From Carboxylicivirga sediminis (lineage in GTDB: Bacteria; Bacteroidota; Bacteroidia; Bacteroidales; Marinilabiliaceae), in the NCBI RefSeq assembly GCF_018156225.1, contig NZ_JAGTAR010000004.1, forward strand, positions 62,001 through 126,000: 64,000 nucleotides of DNA, given 5' to 3'. Shown piece by piece: positions 7,850 to 15,519 of this stretch (the stretch's first letter is position 1; every line of letters begins with the position of its first letter). The notes beneath the pieces are model-generated. The model saw nothing but the letters and a program-made list of their open reading frames with translations, was not told the origin of the DNA and searched no databases. A program made the translations under genes and the position numbers.

Positions 7850-9291
7850 CAAAAGGGCTGACAATGAAAGTTAACGAGGAGCGGAGAGCTTATTTTGAAT
7901 CTAGGGCAAAAAACTGGGTAAAATACCGAAAGAGAAGAAGCTACTATTGGGATTCAATTACGCGCTATTGTAATTATTTTATTCATGATGAGAGTTCTGT
8001 TTTAGAAATAGGATGTGGCTCGGGAGAGTTACTGGCAGCTGTCAACGGGAAAAGTAAAACAGGGATTGATTTTTGCTCACCCATTCTTGAACAGGCCCGT
8101 GAACAGTTTCCTCACATTCAGTTTGAGCTCATGGAAGCCGAGAATATACAGCTGAATCAAACTTACGATGTCATTATTCTGTCGAATTTGATTGGGGTAA
8201 TAGATGATATCGAGCACGTATTTAACCAGCTAAAGAAAGTGTGTCACCCGGAAACCCGGATTATTGTCACCTATTATAATCGTATTTGGGAACCAATTAT
8301 ACGTCTGGCCGAATGGGTTGGCATCAAAAAACGGACACCTGAGCAAAACTGGTTGTCAACCGGTGATATTGCTAATCTGTTGTACTTGTCCGACTTCGAT
8401 GCGTATAAAACCAATCGCAGCATGCTGATGCCTTACCGCATACCACTGGTGTCCGGATTACTCAATCGTTTTGTTTCGCGATTGCCTTTTTTTCAGCTAT
8501 TTGGTTTGAACCAATTTGTGTTTGCCCGGCCCTTTCCGCCTCGCCTGACGCAGGAGGAGGTTGACCAGCGTTATTCTGTGTCTGTAGTGGTGCCTGCACG
8601 CAACGAAAGTGGTAATATCGAAGCAGCTATTCTGCGAACACCACAAATGGGCCGATTCACCGAACTTATTTTTGTTGAGGGAAATTCAACTGATGATACC
8701 TGGGCGACCATACAGCTGATGGCCGAAAAATATAAAGATACGCACCGTATTAAAATTATGCAGCAGGACGGAAAAGGCAAGGGTGATGCTGTAAGAAAAG
8801 GTTATGCAGCTGCTGAAGGAGATATTCTGATGATATTAGACGCTGATTTGACGGTGCCGCCTGAAGACCTGCCAAAGTTCTACAACGCAATCACCCGTGG
8901 AAAAGGCGAGTTTATCAACGGTGTTCGGCTGGTATATCCCATGGAGAAGAATGCCATGCGCAGCCTAAACACCATTGGTAACCATTTCTTTTCGCGCCTG
9001 TTTAGCTGGATACTGGAGCGGCCCATCAAAGATACCTTGTGTGGGACTAAGGTCATGTTCAGGAAAGACTATATTAAGCTGGCACGAAACAGAAAGTTCT
9101 TTGGTGATTTTGATCCTTTTGGTGATTTTGACCTGCTTTTTGGAGCCTATAAACTCAACCTTAAAATAATTGATTTACCCATTCGCTATCGCGAGCGCAA
9201 GTATGGAGATACAAATATTTCGCGTTTTAGTCATGGCTTTATTTTGCTGCGCATGTCGGCTTTTGCAGCAGGTAAAATTAAGTTTTGGTAG
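7846..9291 (+). CDS. Fusion: class I SAM methyltransferase plus GT2 polyprenyl-phosphate glycosyltransferase
   Basis: Two domains in 481 residues. Residues about 35-225 form a Rossmann methyltransferase with motif I VLEIGCGSGE (52-61) and TYDVIILSNLIG as the later strand. Residues about 243-470 form a GT-A glycosyltransferase of the GT2/DPM1 type: VSVVVPARNESGNI, the DAD metal site near residue 333, and DTLCGTKVMFRKDY with DFDLLFGAYK, as in polyprenyl-phosphate glycosyltransferases. The start ATG overlaps the stop of the GT-C gene by four bases (ATGA), suggesting translational coupling; an alternative ATG lies at 7864. Inference: it builds a lipid-phosphate sugar used by the upstream enzyme. 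Substrates cannot be read from sequence. Confidence 0.85.
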   Translation: MTKGLTMKVNEERRAYFESRAKNWVKYRKRRSYYWDSITRYCNYFIHDESSVLEIGCGSGELLAAVNGKSKTGIDFCSPILEQAREQFPHIQFELMEAENIQLNQTYDVIILSNLIGVIDDIEHVFNQLKKVCHPETRIIVTYYNRIWEPIIRLAEWVGIKKRTPEQNWLSTGDIANLLYLSDFDAYKTNRSMLMPYRIPLVSGLLNRFVSRLPFFQLFGLNQFVFARPFPPRLTQEEVDQRYSVSVVVPARNESGNIEAAILRTPQMGRFTELIFVEGNSTDDTWATIQLMAEKYKDTHRIKIMQQDGKGKGDAVRKGYAAAEGDILMILDADLTVPPEDLPKFYNAITRGKGEFINGVRLVYPMEKNAMRSLNTIGNHFFSRLFSWILERPIKDTLCGTKVMFRKDYIKLARNRKFFGDFDPFGDFDLLFGAYKLNLKIIDLPIRYRERKYGDTNISRFSHGFILLRMSAFAAGKIKFW

Positions 9292-9424
9292 ATAAAATAC
9301 CGGTTGATAACTTGTCAGAGCGGCTATTTTTTCCAAATTTTACGGTCTTGTAACTTATTAATGGCACTGCTGTCACCTGACCAAACAACTTGAACTGGTG
9401 CCTTATGCTGATACTTAAATAACT

Positions 9425-9895
9425 ATGAAAATAGCCATATTCCCGGGTTCATTCGATCCCTTTACAGTCGGACACGAAGATGTTGTAAGAAGAGGTTTAA
9501 GCCTTTTCGATAAAGTGATTATTGCCGTTGGTTATAACTCCAATAAAAATGATTTCTTCCCGTTGGAAGACCGGATGAAATGGATTCGGGACGTGTTTGT
9601 AGATGACGAACGCGTGAGTGTTGAAAAGTATGAAGGATTAACCGTTGATTTTGCCAAAGAAGTGGGCTGTACCCATATCTTAAGAGGTATCCGCACAGCA
9701 GCTGACTTTGAGTACGAGCGCGCTATTGCACAGGTTAATAAGGCAATGAGTGGTTTTGATTCGGTCTTTCTGTTAACAACGCCTGAGCACACGCCTGTTA
9801 ATAGCTCCATTGTTCGCGACATTGTTAAGCATGGAGGTGATGCAGGTCAGTTTCTGCCAAAAGCTATTCAGATTAATATTCAAAATTATCTGTAA
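9425..9895 (+). CDS. coaD: Phosphopantetheine adenylyltransferase
   Basis: Fourth step of coenzyme A synthesis: transfers AMP from ATP to 4'-phosphopantetheine, giving dephospho-CoA. The nucleotidyltransferase motif TVGH is at residues 14-17, after FPGSFDPF. The second motif lies near the C-terminus (NSSIVRDIVKHGGDAGQFLP), matching the CoaD family's SS-x-V-R-x-I segment. At 156 residues it has the usual length. The next gene's ATG shares one base with the TAA stop of coaD, so the two are likely translated together although their functions look unrelated. Confidence 0.96.
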   Translation: MKIAIFPGSFDPFTVGHEDVVRRGLSLFDKVIIAVGYNSNKNDFFPLEDRMKWIRDVFVDDERVSVEKYEGLTVDFAKEVGCTHILRGIRTAADFEYERAIAQVNKAMSGFDSVFLLTTPEHTPVNSSIVRDIVKHGGDAGQFLPKAIQINIQNYL

Positions 9896-11352
9896 TGCGC
9901 TTGTTTGTTCTCCTGATAGCCTTATTAAATATAGGCTCGCTACTGGGTCAGCAGCCGCTCAGGTGGGTTACCGTTAAGGGAAATGCACCTGATTATGCGG
10001 GCTATGATCTTGTCGTGCAAAAGGTAGTTAATCCCATTTCTATGGAAATGGCTGATTTAATGGTTGTCAGGGTGAATGAAAAGGGTGATTTTGAGCAAAG
10101 TATCGAACTGGCGGCAGTTACGCATGTCAGTATTGACATGGGGAAATTTCGGGGCCATATATATCTGGAACCAGGTCAAAGCTATGAACTGGTGCTGCCT
10201 CCTTTCAAACCACGCTCCGATGCCGATAGATTTAATCCGTATTTTGTACCTGAAGAAATAGAGTTAGGAATAGCCAACGCCGATGCCCAGGGACTGAATC
10301 GATCTATTACGGCTTTTGACAACTATCTGACTGACCAATACAATGGTAATGCAGTGCGCATTTTTGCCAACGCCGATGTAAAGCTGGCCAATCATATCAT
10401 GAGTACAACGGATAGCCTGCACTCATGCACTCACCCTTATCTTTCGAAGTACCGGCAGTATGCCTATGGCGAATTGCGCATGCTGGCCTATAAGCGTAAT
10501 AAGCGAAAAGCCATTTATGAAACCTTCAAAGGCGATTCTATTAGTGTTATGATGCCTTCGTTTATACAGGCTTTTAATATCTATTTTAAAGGCTTCTTCA
10601 ATTATTATTTCTCGTCATCGGCCGGTGAGGCATTGCGCGATGCCTATGCCAAAGGAGCCCGCTTCGACAGTTTATCAACTATTTTGCAGAAGGACACTTT
10701 GTTCGCTGATGGCCTTTTTGCTGAATTAGTATTATTAAAAGGTTTTTATGATGGTTTTTACTCAGGCCGGTATGAGCAGGAAACGATTATTCGCCTCTTT
10801 AAAGAAGCTACCGAGCAAAGTAAATTCTATCGGATTAGAGAAATAGCAGCGGGTTTGCATAAGCAGGTCACCTGGCTGCGAACAGGCTCAGCTGCGCCAC
10901 AGTTTACGCTTTATCGACTCGATGGTAAAGAGCGTTCTTTAAATGATTATGAAGGCAAATTTGTTTACCTCAACTTCATGCATACCAGCAATCATACCTG
11001 TAAGGAGGAATTGCAGTTGCTGAATGTGCTGTATAAACAACTGCGACGTGAATTGACGATTGTCACTGTTATTATGGATGAGGACCCAACTGCCGCTGAG
11101 CAACTGGTGAAGGCTAATAAGTTTAAATGGGATTTTTTGCATTATGGAGCCATGCCCAAAGTGGCGCTTGACTACCGTATTAAAGCCCTTCCGGCCTATT
11201 TTGTGATTGATCCAACTCAGAAGTTGCGCTTATCGCCTGCTCCATCGCCGAAGGAGAGCTTTACCCCAATATTTATGGAGGCCCAGCGTAAGTACCATTA
11301 TGAGCAATTGCGCCGTGAGCAACCAAAGCAAAAGAGTATTTACGATTTGTAA
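9895..11352 (+). CDS. Exported TlpA/ResA-like thioredoxin-fold protein with degenerate active site
   Basis: A 485-residue protein with a signal peptide (about residues 1-19), a long N-terminal region without recognisable domain (residues 20-335), and a C-terminal thioredoxin-like domain (GSAAPQFTLYRLDGK, then KFVYLNFMHTSNHTCKEE). In TlpA-like proteins this place holds C-x-x-C; here it is Asn366-His-Thr-Cys369, so the first cysteine is gone and ordinary disulfide exchange is unlikely. The cis-proline segment ALPAYFVID is kept. It overlaps coaD by one base. A monothiol or structural role is possible. Function unknown. Confidence 0.75.
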   Translation: MRLFVLLIALLNIGSLLGQQPLRWVTVKGNAPDYAGYDLVVQKVVNPISMEMADLMVVRVNEKGDFEQSIELAAVTHVSIDMGKFRGHIYLEPGQSYELVLPPFKPRSDADRFNPYFVPEEIELGIANADAQGLNRSITAFDNYLTDQYNGNAVRIFANADVKLANHIMSTTDSLHSCTHPYLSKYRQYAYGELRMLAYKRNKRKAIYETFKGDSISVMMPSFIQAFNIYFKGFFNYYFSSSAGEALRDAYAKGARFDSLSTILQKDTLFADGLFAELVLLKGFYDGFYSGRYEQETIIRLFKEATEQSKFYRIREIAAGLHKQVTWLRTGSAAPQFTLYRLDGKERSLNDYEGKFVYLNFMHTSNHTCKEELQLLNVLYKQLRRELTIVTVIMDEDPTAAEQLVKANKFKWDFLHYGAMPKVALDYRIKALPAYFVIDPTQKLRLSPAPSPKESFTPIFMEAQRKYHYEQLRREQPKQKSIYDL

Positions 11353-11665
11353 AACGTTATCGGTTAATAGCCTGTACACTCTCTGGGGATAGTGGCGATC
11401 ATAACTGACTTTTCCTTAATTCATTAGTTGATTCATGATTTTATCAAAGCAAAGTATTGACCACCTTTACGTATGTTTTTGCTTTTTCATGCTTACACTT
11501 TTTTATTTTTACCCGGGTCAACGTATGCTTTAACTAGGGTTAAAAATATATTTAACCCGGGTTAAATTACTAAATGCACAGTAGGTTTTTTAAAAAGTTT
11601 GCTTATGAAAAAGCATACTCCTGCCGTATAATTACCAACAATGTACCTTAGAAAATAGAGATAGC
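11353..11665. other. Gene-free stretch between converging genes, with an operator-like array
   Basis: 313 bases with no convincing gene, between the TlpA-like gene and ruvC, which point toward each other. It is A+T-rich except for three CCCGGG-centred palindromes at 11507-11566 (separate entry). An 11-base sequence, TGCTTTTTCAT (11480-11490), recurs inverted at 11605-11615. ORFs of 30 codons (11473-11565) and 25 codons (11574-11651) exist, but nothing supports their translation. Confidence 0.6.
11507..11566. promoter_or_regulatory. Three 16-bp palindromic boxes spaced exactly 22 bp apart
   Basis: Boxes at 11507-11522 (TTTTACCCGGGTCAAC), 11529-11544 (TTTAACTAGGGTTAAA) and 11551-11566 (TTTAACCCGGGTTAAA). 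The third is a perfect palindrome; the second matches it at 14 of 16 positions and the first at 13. Centres are at 11514.5, 11536.5 and 11558.5, a strict 22-bp period or about two helical turns, so dimers bound to all three would sit on one DNA face. The period is not a multiple of three, so a coding repeat does not explain it. The regulator and target are unknown. Confidence 0.6.
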
Positions 11666-12220
11666 TTATTTCTTTACCCGTCCCGGGTTTTTGCTGATAA
11701 AGTCTTTCCAGCTTTTAGAACCACCGGATAGAGTTACTCTCTGGTTTTGAAGAAAATGGCAATAGGCAGCTGCCAATCCATCGGTGGCATCCAGGTATTT
11801 GGGTAGTTCACCAATCTTAAGCAGGTTTTGCAGCAGCATGGCTACCTGTTCTTTGGAGGCACGGCCATTGCCCGTGATGGCTTGTTTAATGCGGAGAGGT
11901 GCATACTCAAAAATTGGTACCGAGCGCGAAAGAGCGGCCGCCATGGCTACCCCTTGAGCGCGACCCAGCTTCAGCATCGACTGTACATTTTTGCCATAAA
12001 AAGGTGCTTCAATGGCCAGCTCATCCGGGTGGTAGGTGTCTACCAATTGAACCACACGCTCAAATATCTTTTGCAGTTTCAGGTAGTGGTCGCCGTATTT
12101 ATGTAGTTCGAGCACACCCATGGTCACCATCTCGGCCTTGTTGCCTATGGCGCGTATAATGCCATAGCCCATAACGGTTGTGCCGGGATCGATGCCTAAT
12201 ATAATGCGCTCTTTAGCCAA
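11666..12220 (-). CDS. ruvC: Holliday junction resolvase RuvC
   Basis: The nuclease of the RuvABC complex; it cuts four-way junctions in recombinational repair. The four metal-binding acidic residues can be placed: Asp11 (GIDPGT), Glu71 (LAIEAPF), Asp144 and Asp147 ([13 protein letters not shown]), matching the E. coli spacing (7, 66, 138, 141). The start is TTG at 12220; the first Asp is residue 11, so the true start cannot be far from it. It overlaps the end of the DUF4286 gene by eight bases, so the two are likely translationally coupled. The C-terminus ends in a short basic tail. 184 residues is normal. Confidence 0.95.
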   Translation of the reverse strand: MAKERIILGIDPGTTVMGYGIIRAIGNKAEMVTMGVLELHKYGDHYLKLQKIFERVVQLVDTYHPDELAIEAPFYGKNVQSMLKLGRAQGVAMAAALSRSVPIFEYAPLRIKQAITGNGRASKEQVAMLLQNLLKIGELPKYLDATDGLAAAYCHFLQNQRVTLSGGSKSWKDFISKNPGRVKK

Positions 12221-12521
12221 GCTGTACCTCGTTAAGAATAGAACTAAAGGTTAAACACTTATCGCCGAAGGTGCCCTTGGCGTTGTTAATCAGGATGGCG
12301 TTGTACTTATTGATGGTGTCCAAATCAGCGGGGTTATATACCTGCATCTGGCAGGAATAGTTAGTGTTACCTTCCTCTACAACGGCCATTACCTCATATA
12401 ATTCAACACGGATATTTTTAACCAAATCTTTCATGGTTGGTACGTAATTGCGGTTCATCCACTGCTTCCAATCATCCACAATGGTATCGTTAATCATAAA
12501 AGTGGTGTTGAATATATACAT
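12213..12521 (-). CDS. DUF4286 family small protein
   Basis: A 102-residue soluble protein of a conserved Bacteroidota family with no known role. Family hallmarks: [21 protein letters not shown] at the start, Y-S-C-Q-M-Q-V-Y in the middle and [12 protein letters not shown] near the end. I chose ATG 12521; the reading frame could start at TTG 12527, two codons earlier. It overlaps ruvC by eight bases and lies downstream of serS behind a hairpin. The fold is probably a ferredoxin-like alpha/beta domain, but that is inference. Confidence 0.8.
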   Translation of the reverse strand: MYIFNTTFMINDTIVDDWKQWMNRNYVPTMKDLVKNIRVELYEVMAVVEEGNTNYSCQMQVYNPADLDTINKYNAILINNAKGTFGDKCLTFSSILNEVQLG

Positions 12522-12549
12522 AGTCAATTAGTTTATACAGTAATAAATA

Positions 12550-12592
12550 GGCAGAAGGCAGAAGTCTGTTTAAAAATCTTCTGCCTTCTGCC
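12550..12592 (-). terminator. Hairpin after serS, probable terminator
   Basis: A perfect 15-bp stem, GGCAGAAGGCAGAAG (12550-12564) pairing with 12578-12592, around a 13-base loop. It lies 13 bases after the serS stop. On the minus strand it is followed by a moderately T-rich stretch; the plus side has a better T run. The left arm belongs to a dispersed repeat also found at 44837-44863. Confidence 0.65.
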
Positions 12593-12604
12593 TTGATTTT
12601 TTGT

Positions 12605-13876
12605 TTACTTGATAATATCAAATCCAGTATAAGGAACCAATGCCTCAGGTACTCTGATACCATCAGGAGTTTGATTGTTTTCAAGGATGGCAGCCACAAT
12701 TCGTGGTAATGCCAATGCACTGCCGTTAAGCGTGTGGGCCAGTTGTGCTTTTTTCTCACCGTCCTCTTTGTAACGCAATTTCAGGCGGTTAGCCTGGTAG
12801 CTTTCAAAGTTTGATACTGAGCTAACTTCTAACCAGCGCTCCTGAGCTGCTGAGTATACCTCAAAATCATAGGTGAGGGCAGATGTAAAGCTCAGGTCGC
12901 CACCACACAAACGCAGAATACGCCATGGTAATCCCAGCTTCTCAACCAATGTTTGAACGTGAGCCACCATTTTGTCAAGAATCTCGTATGATTCATTTGG
13001 GTGGGCCACTTGTACAATCTCTACCTTGTCGAACTGGTGCAGACGGTTTAATCCGCGCACATGGGCACCCCATGAGCCAGCTTCACGACGGAAACAAGCT
13101 GAATAAGCACAGTGCTTAACCGGCATTTCTGAAGCCTTCAGAATCACATCGCGAAAGATGTTGGTAACAGGTACCTCGGCCGTTGGAATCAAATACAGGT
13201 TATCGGCTGTAACATGATACATTTGTCCTTCTTTATCGGGTAGCTGCCCGGTGCCAAAGCCCGAGTCTTCGTTTACCACTAATGGTGGAATCACCTCGCT
13301 GTAACCTGCTTTTTCAGCTTCATCAAGAAAGAAATTGATCAAAGCGCGCTGCAAACGTGCGCCTTTGCCCTTATACACCGGGAAACCGGCGCCTGTTATC
13401 TTGGTGCCTAATTCGAAATCAATCAGGTCATATTTCTTAATCAAATCCCAGTGAGGCTCTTTTACCTCCAACTGTGGCATGGTGCCGCCGTTTTTCACTT
13501 CCACATTGTCTTCCTCGCCTTTACCCGGAGGAACAATCTCATTAGGGATGTTAGGAAGGGAAACTAACTGCTCGTTCAGCTGCGATGTTATTTCATCCAG
13601 GGAAGTGTTTAGATCCTTGATCTTATCTTTTAATTCACCGGTGCGTGCTTTAGCCTGGTTAGCTTCTTCAGCTTTCCCCGCTTTAAACAACTGACCAATC
13701 TCTTTGGATAGGGCATTCATCTCTTGCTGAAAAGATTCAGCTTCTACCTGTGTTGCTTTTCGGCGGTTATCCAATTCGATGATGCTGTCAACGATTGTGC
13801 TGGCATCGAAGTTCTTTATTTTCAGTCGCTCAACGACTAATTCTTTATTGTCCTGAATGAATTTTAACGTCAACAT
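12605..13876 (-). CDS. serS: Seryl-tRNA synthetase
   Basis: Charges tRNA-Ser; class II synthetase of 423 residues. The N-terminal long coiled coil (about residues 30-105, rich in Glu, Lys and Ala) is the tRNA-binding arm. Catalytic motifs: motif 2 in CAYSACFRREAGSWG followed by GLNRLHQFDKVEIVQ, and motif 3 in TLNGSALALPRIVAAILENN. TAEVPVTN is the serine-binding loop (TxE). The upstream rplU-rpmA terminator ends only about 20 bases before the start codon, so its own promoter must overlap that hairpin or it depends on read-through. Confidence 0.97.
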   Translation of the reverse strand: MLTLKFIQDNKELVVERLKIKNFDASTIVDSIIELDNRRKATQVEAESFQQEMNALSKEIGQLFKAGKAEEANQAKARTGELKDKIKDLNTSLDEITSQLNEQLVSLPNIPNEIVPPGKGEEDNVEVKNGGTMPQLEVKEPHWDLIKKYDLIDFELGTKITGAGFPVYKGKGARLQRALINFFLDEAEKAGYSEVIPPLVVNEDSGFGTGQLPDKEGQMYHVTADNLYLIPTAEVPVTNIFRDVILKASEMPVKHCAYSACFRREAGSWGAHVRGLNRLHQFDKVEIVQVAHPNESYEILDKMVAHVQTLVEKLGLPWRILRLCGGDLSFTSALTYDFEVYSAAQERWLEVSSVSNFESYQANRLKLRYKEDGEKKAQLAHTLNGSALALPRIVAAILENNQTPDGIRVPEALVPYTGFDIIK

Positions 13877-13895
13877 ATTGTTGTATGGTTAGCGA

Positions 13896-13946
13896 GTAAA
13901 AAAAATCTCCTGAAATTATTACGAAAGTAATAAAAACAGGAGATTT
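13896..13946 (-). terminator. Terminator of the rplU-rpmA unit
   Basis: Outer stem AAATCTCCTG / CAGGAGATTT (13903-13912 with 13937-13946), a symmetric AAA/AAA internal loop, then inner stem TTATTAC / GTAATAA closed by a GAAA-type tetraloop. On the minus strand a run of eight T residues follows. It lies 20 bases after rpmA. Confidence 0.85.
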
Positions 13947-13965
13947 AATAATCTTTTCAAGAATC

Positions 13966-14229
13966 TTATTCAGCAGTGAATGGTACTACTGAAACATAAG
14001 ATCTGTTGTCTTTCTTCTTGCGGAAAGCTACAGTACCTGTTACCAAAGCGAATAATGTGTGGTCTTTACCAATACCAACATTCTCACCTGGGTGGTGCTG
14101 AGTACCACGCTGTCTAACGATGATGTTACCAGCTTTGGCAGCCTGACCGCCATAAATTTTTACGCCAAGTCGTTTACTTTCCGACTCTCTACCGTTCTTC
14201 GAACTACCGACGCCTTTCTTATGTGCCAT
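13966..14229 (-). CDS. rpmA: 50S ribosomal protein L27
   Basis: Large-subunit ribosomal protein whose N-terminal tail reaches the peptidyl transferase centre. The sequence begins [16 protein letters not shown] and contains [22 protein letters not shown], both characteristic of L27. At 87 residues it has the normal length. No Firmicutes-type cleavable N-terminal extension is seen. It follows rplU by 22 bases in the usual rplU-rpmA pair, and a strong terminator closes the unit. Confidence 0.98.
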   Translation of the reverse strand: MAHKKGVGSSKNGRESESKRLGVKIYGGQAAKAGNIIVRQRGTQHHPGENVGIGKDHTLFALVTGTVAFRKKKDNRSYVSVVPFTAE

Positions 14230-14251
14230 CTTATTCTAATTTTTTGAGTTT

Positions 14252-14563
14252 TTAACCTACGATTTCTTCAATCTGAATTTGAGTGAAGTACTGACGATGT
14301 CCGTTCTTCTTTTTGTAACCTTTTCTTCTTTTCTTCTTGAAAACGATTACTTTATCACCTTTAACGTGTGATAGAACTTTCGCCGTTACTTTAGCACCTT
14401 CTAAAACAGGAGCGCCAATTTTAACGTCACCTTCGTTGTCTGTTAAAAGTACTTTTTCAAATTCAACTGTAGCACCTTCCTCGGCACTCAATCGATGCAC
14501 AAAGATTTTTCTTTCTTTCTCTACTTTGAATTGCTGTCCAGCAATATCAACAATTGCGTACAT
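14252..14563 (-). CDS. rplU: 50S ribosomal protein L21
   Basis: Large-subunit ribosomal protein that binds 23S rRNA. The start [16 protein letters not shown] and the basic end [21 protein letters not shown] are diagnostic. At 103 residues it has normal length. First gene of the rplU-rpmA unit. A good promoter lies at 14647-14678, leaving an untranslated leader of about 80 bases that can fold around CCACCTCCTGG; such leaders are sometimes feedback-controlled by ribosomal proteins, but nothing proves it here. Confidence 0.98.
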   Translation of the reverse strand: MYAIVDIAGQQFKVEKERKIFVHRLSAEEGATVEFEKVLLTDNEGDVKIGAPVLEGAKVTAKVLSHVKGDKVIVFKKKRRKGYKKKNGHRQYFTQIQIEEIVG

Positions 14564-14646
14564 GTCACCAATTTTTATGGTTTTATCCAGGAGGTGGACT
14601 TCCGTTTTAAAGCCACTTTTTCGACCCCACAGGATTCAATGGAGTG

Positions 14647-14678
14647 CAAAAGTATATAAAATTACTTTTCGGCACAAA
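14647..14678 (-). promoter_or_regulatory. Bacteroidota-type promoter for rplU-rpmA
   Basis: On the minus strand TTTG (14675-14678) and TACTTTTG (14647-14654) are separated by 20 bases, fitting both halves of the consensus. Predicted start near 14643. Confidence 0.65.
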
Positions 14679-14782
14679 TATTTTTGTTACTGACAGCTGA
14701 AAATTAGTTTTTTATGGCTTGAAATCGAGGCCGCTGATAGTTATAAAACGGTGTTGGCCTGTCAATGTTTAAAACTAATTGT

Positions 14783-14790
14783 TATATTTG
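14783..14790 (+). promoter_or_regulatory. -7 promoter element for the bifunctional nuclease gene
   Basis: TATATTTG, an exact TAnnTTTG match about 80 bases before the ATG at 14869. No well-spaced -33 TTTG. Confidence 0.4.
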
Positions 14791-14868
14791 CTTGAATACA
14801 AAGAATAACACTCATTCACTCATTTTATTGCATTCATTAGCAAATGAGTGAAGATCTAATAAGCCGCT

Positions 14869-15468
14869 ATGAGTAGAAAAAAAATCAAGTTAAATATTCT
14901 TGGTTTGTCATATAGCCAGACTCAATCTGGAGCCTACGCGCTGGTGTTAGCCGAAGAGGATGGAGAAAGGCGTATTCCAATTATAATTGGTGGTGTTGAA
15001 GCCCAGTCTATAGCCATTAAGCTTGAAGGATTGGAGCCTCCTCGACCCCTAACACATGATCTCTTTTTAAATTTTTCTAAGTCTTTTAATATTGATGTTA
15101 TTGAAGTAGTTGTTTACAAACTTGAGGAAGGAATTTTCTATTCCGAGCTGGTTTGTCGTCGTGATAATGAGCAACTGCATATCGATTCGCGTACATCAGA
15201 TGCTGTCGCTTTGGCTCTGCGTTTTGGCTGTCCTATCTACACTTATGAAGACATTATTGAAAAAGCTGGTATTGTGCTTGATTTCGATAAGAAGGAAGAA
15301 GGTCACTCAATTACTCCGGTGGAGCGTAGTGAGAGTAAATCAGTCAGTACAGAGTACAAATCAAAAACGATTGCTGAACTGAAGAAGATGCTTGATGAAG
15401 CCATCATGGCTGAAGATTATGAAAAGGCCTCTAAGATCAGAGATGAAATTAACCGAAGAGAAAAGTAG
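14869..15468 (+). CDS. Bifunctional nuclease family protein (DUF151) with C-terminal UVR motif
   Basis: Residues about 5-135 form the DUF151 (BFN) domain: YALVLAEEDGERRIPIIIGGVEAQSIAIKLEG and, later, IDSRTSDAVALALRFGCPIYTYEDII. A plant member of this family has been reported to act as a nuclease. Residues 160-199 hold a UVR motif as in UvrB/UvrC, with the run AEDYEKASKIRDEI, usually a protein-protein contact. This two-domain form is common in Bacteroidota. The substrate in bacteria is not settled. nupC begins 52 bases later in the same direction. Confidence 0.9.
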   Translation: MSRKKIKLNILGLSYSQTQSGAYALVLAEEDGERRIPIIIGGVEAQSIAIKLEGLEPPRPLTHDLFLNFSKSFNIDVIEVVVYKLEEGIFYSELVCRRDNEQLHIDSRTSDAVALALRFGCPIYTYEDIIEKAGIVLDFDKKEEGHSITPVERSESKSVSTEYKSKTIAELKKMLDEAIMAEDYEKASKIRDEINRREK

Positions 15469-15519
15469 AAGTATTACCCCCCTGAATCATTTACATTATT
15501 CAATTTAATCCTAATCCTT

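Larger units (their letters stand above)
14564..14868. other. Divergent intergenic region of rplU and the bifunctional nuclease gene
   Basis: 305 bases between two genes pointing away from each other. It contains the rplU promoter on the minus strand (14647-14678), the 80-base rplU leader, and a -7 element on the plus strand (14783-14790). The sequence around 14808-14847 repeats CATTCA/ATTCAT and GAGTGA words (CTCATTCACTCATT, later AAATGAGTG), which form an imperfect inverted repeat before the nuclease gene. No gene was seen. Confidence 0.6.

Noticed and set aside
9292-9424. GGCAC...GTGCC pairing before coaD as a possible regulatory RNA
   Set aside because: Only five base pairs around a 30-base loop; too weak to call.
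11473-11565. A 30-codon plus-strand ORF crossing the palindromic boxes
   Set aside because: Its codons simply read through the operator-like boxes, the 22-base period is not in frame, and no start context or family resemblance supports translation.
11574-11651. A 25-codon ORF after the palindromic boxes
   Set aside because: Too short, no recognisable composition or neighbour relation; kept only as a note in the gene-free region.
14564-14646. A ribosomal-protein leader structure in the rplU 5' region
   Set aside because: A short CCACCT/AGTGG pairing is visible but does not match a leader motif I can recall with confidence; mentioned only in the rplU entry.
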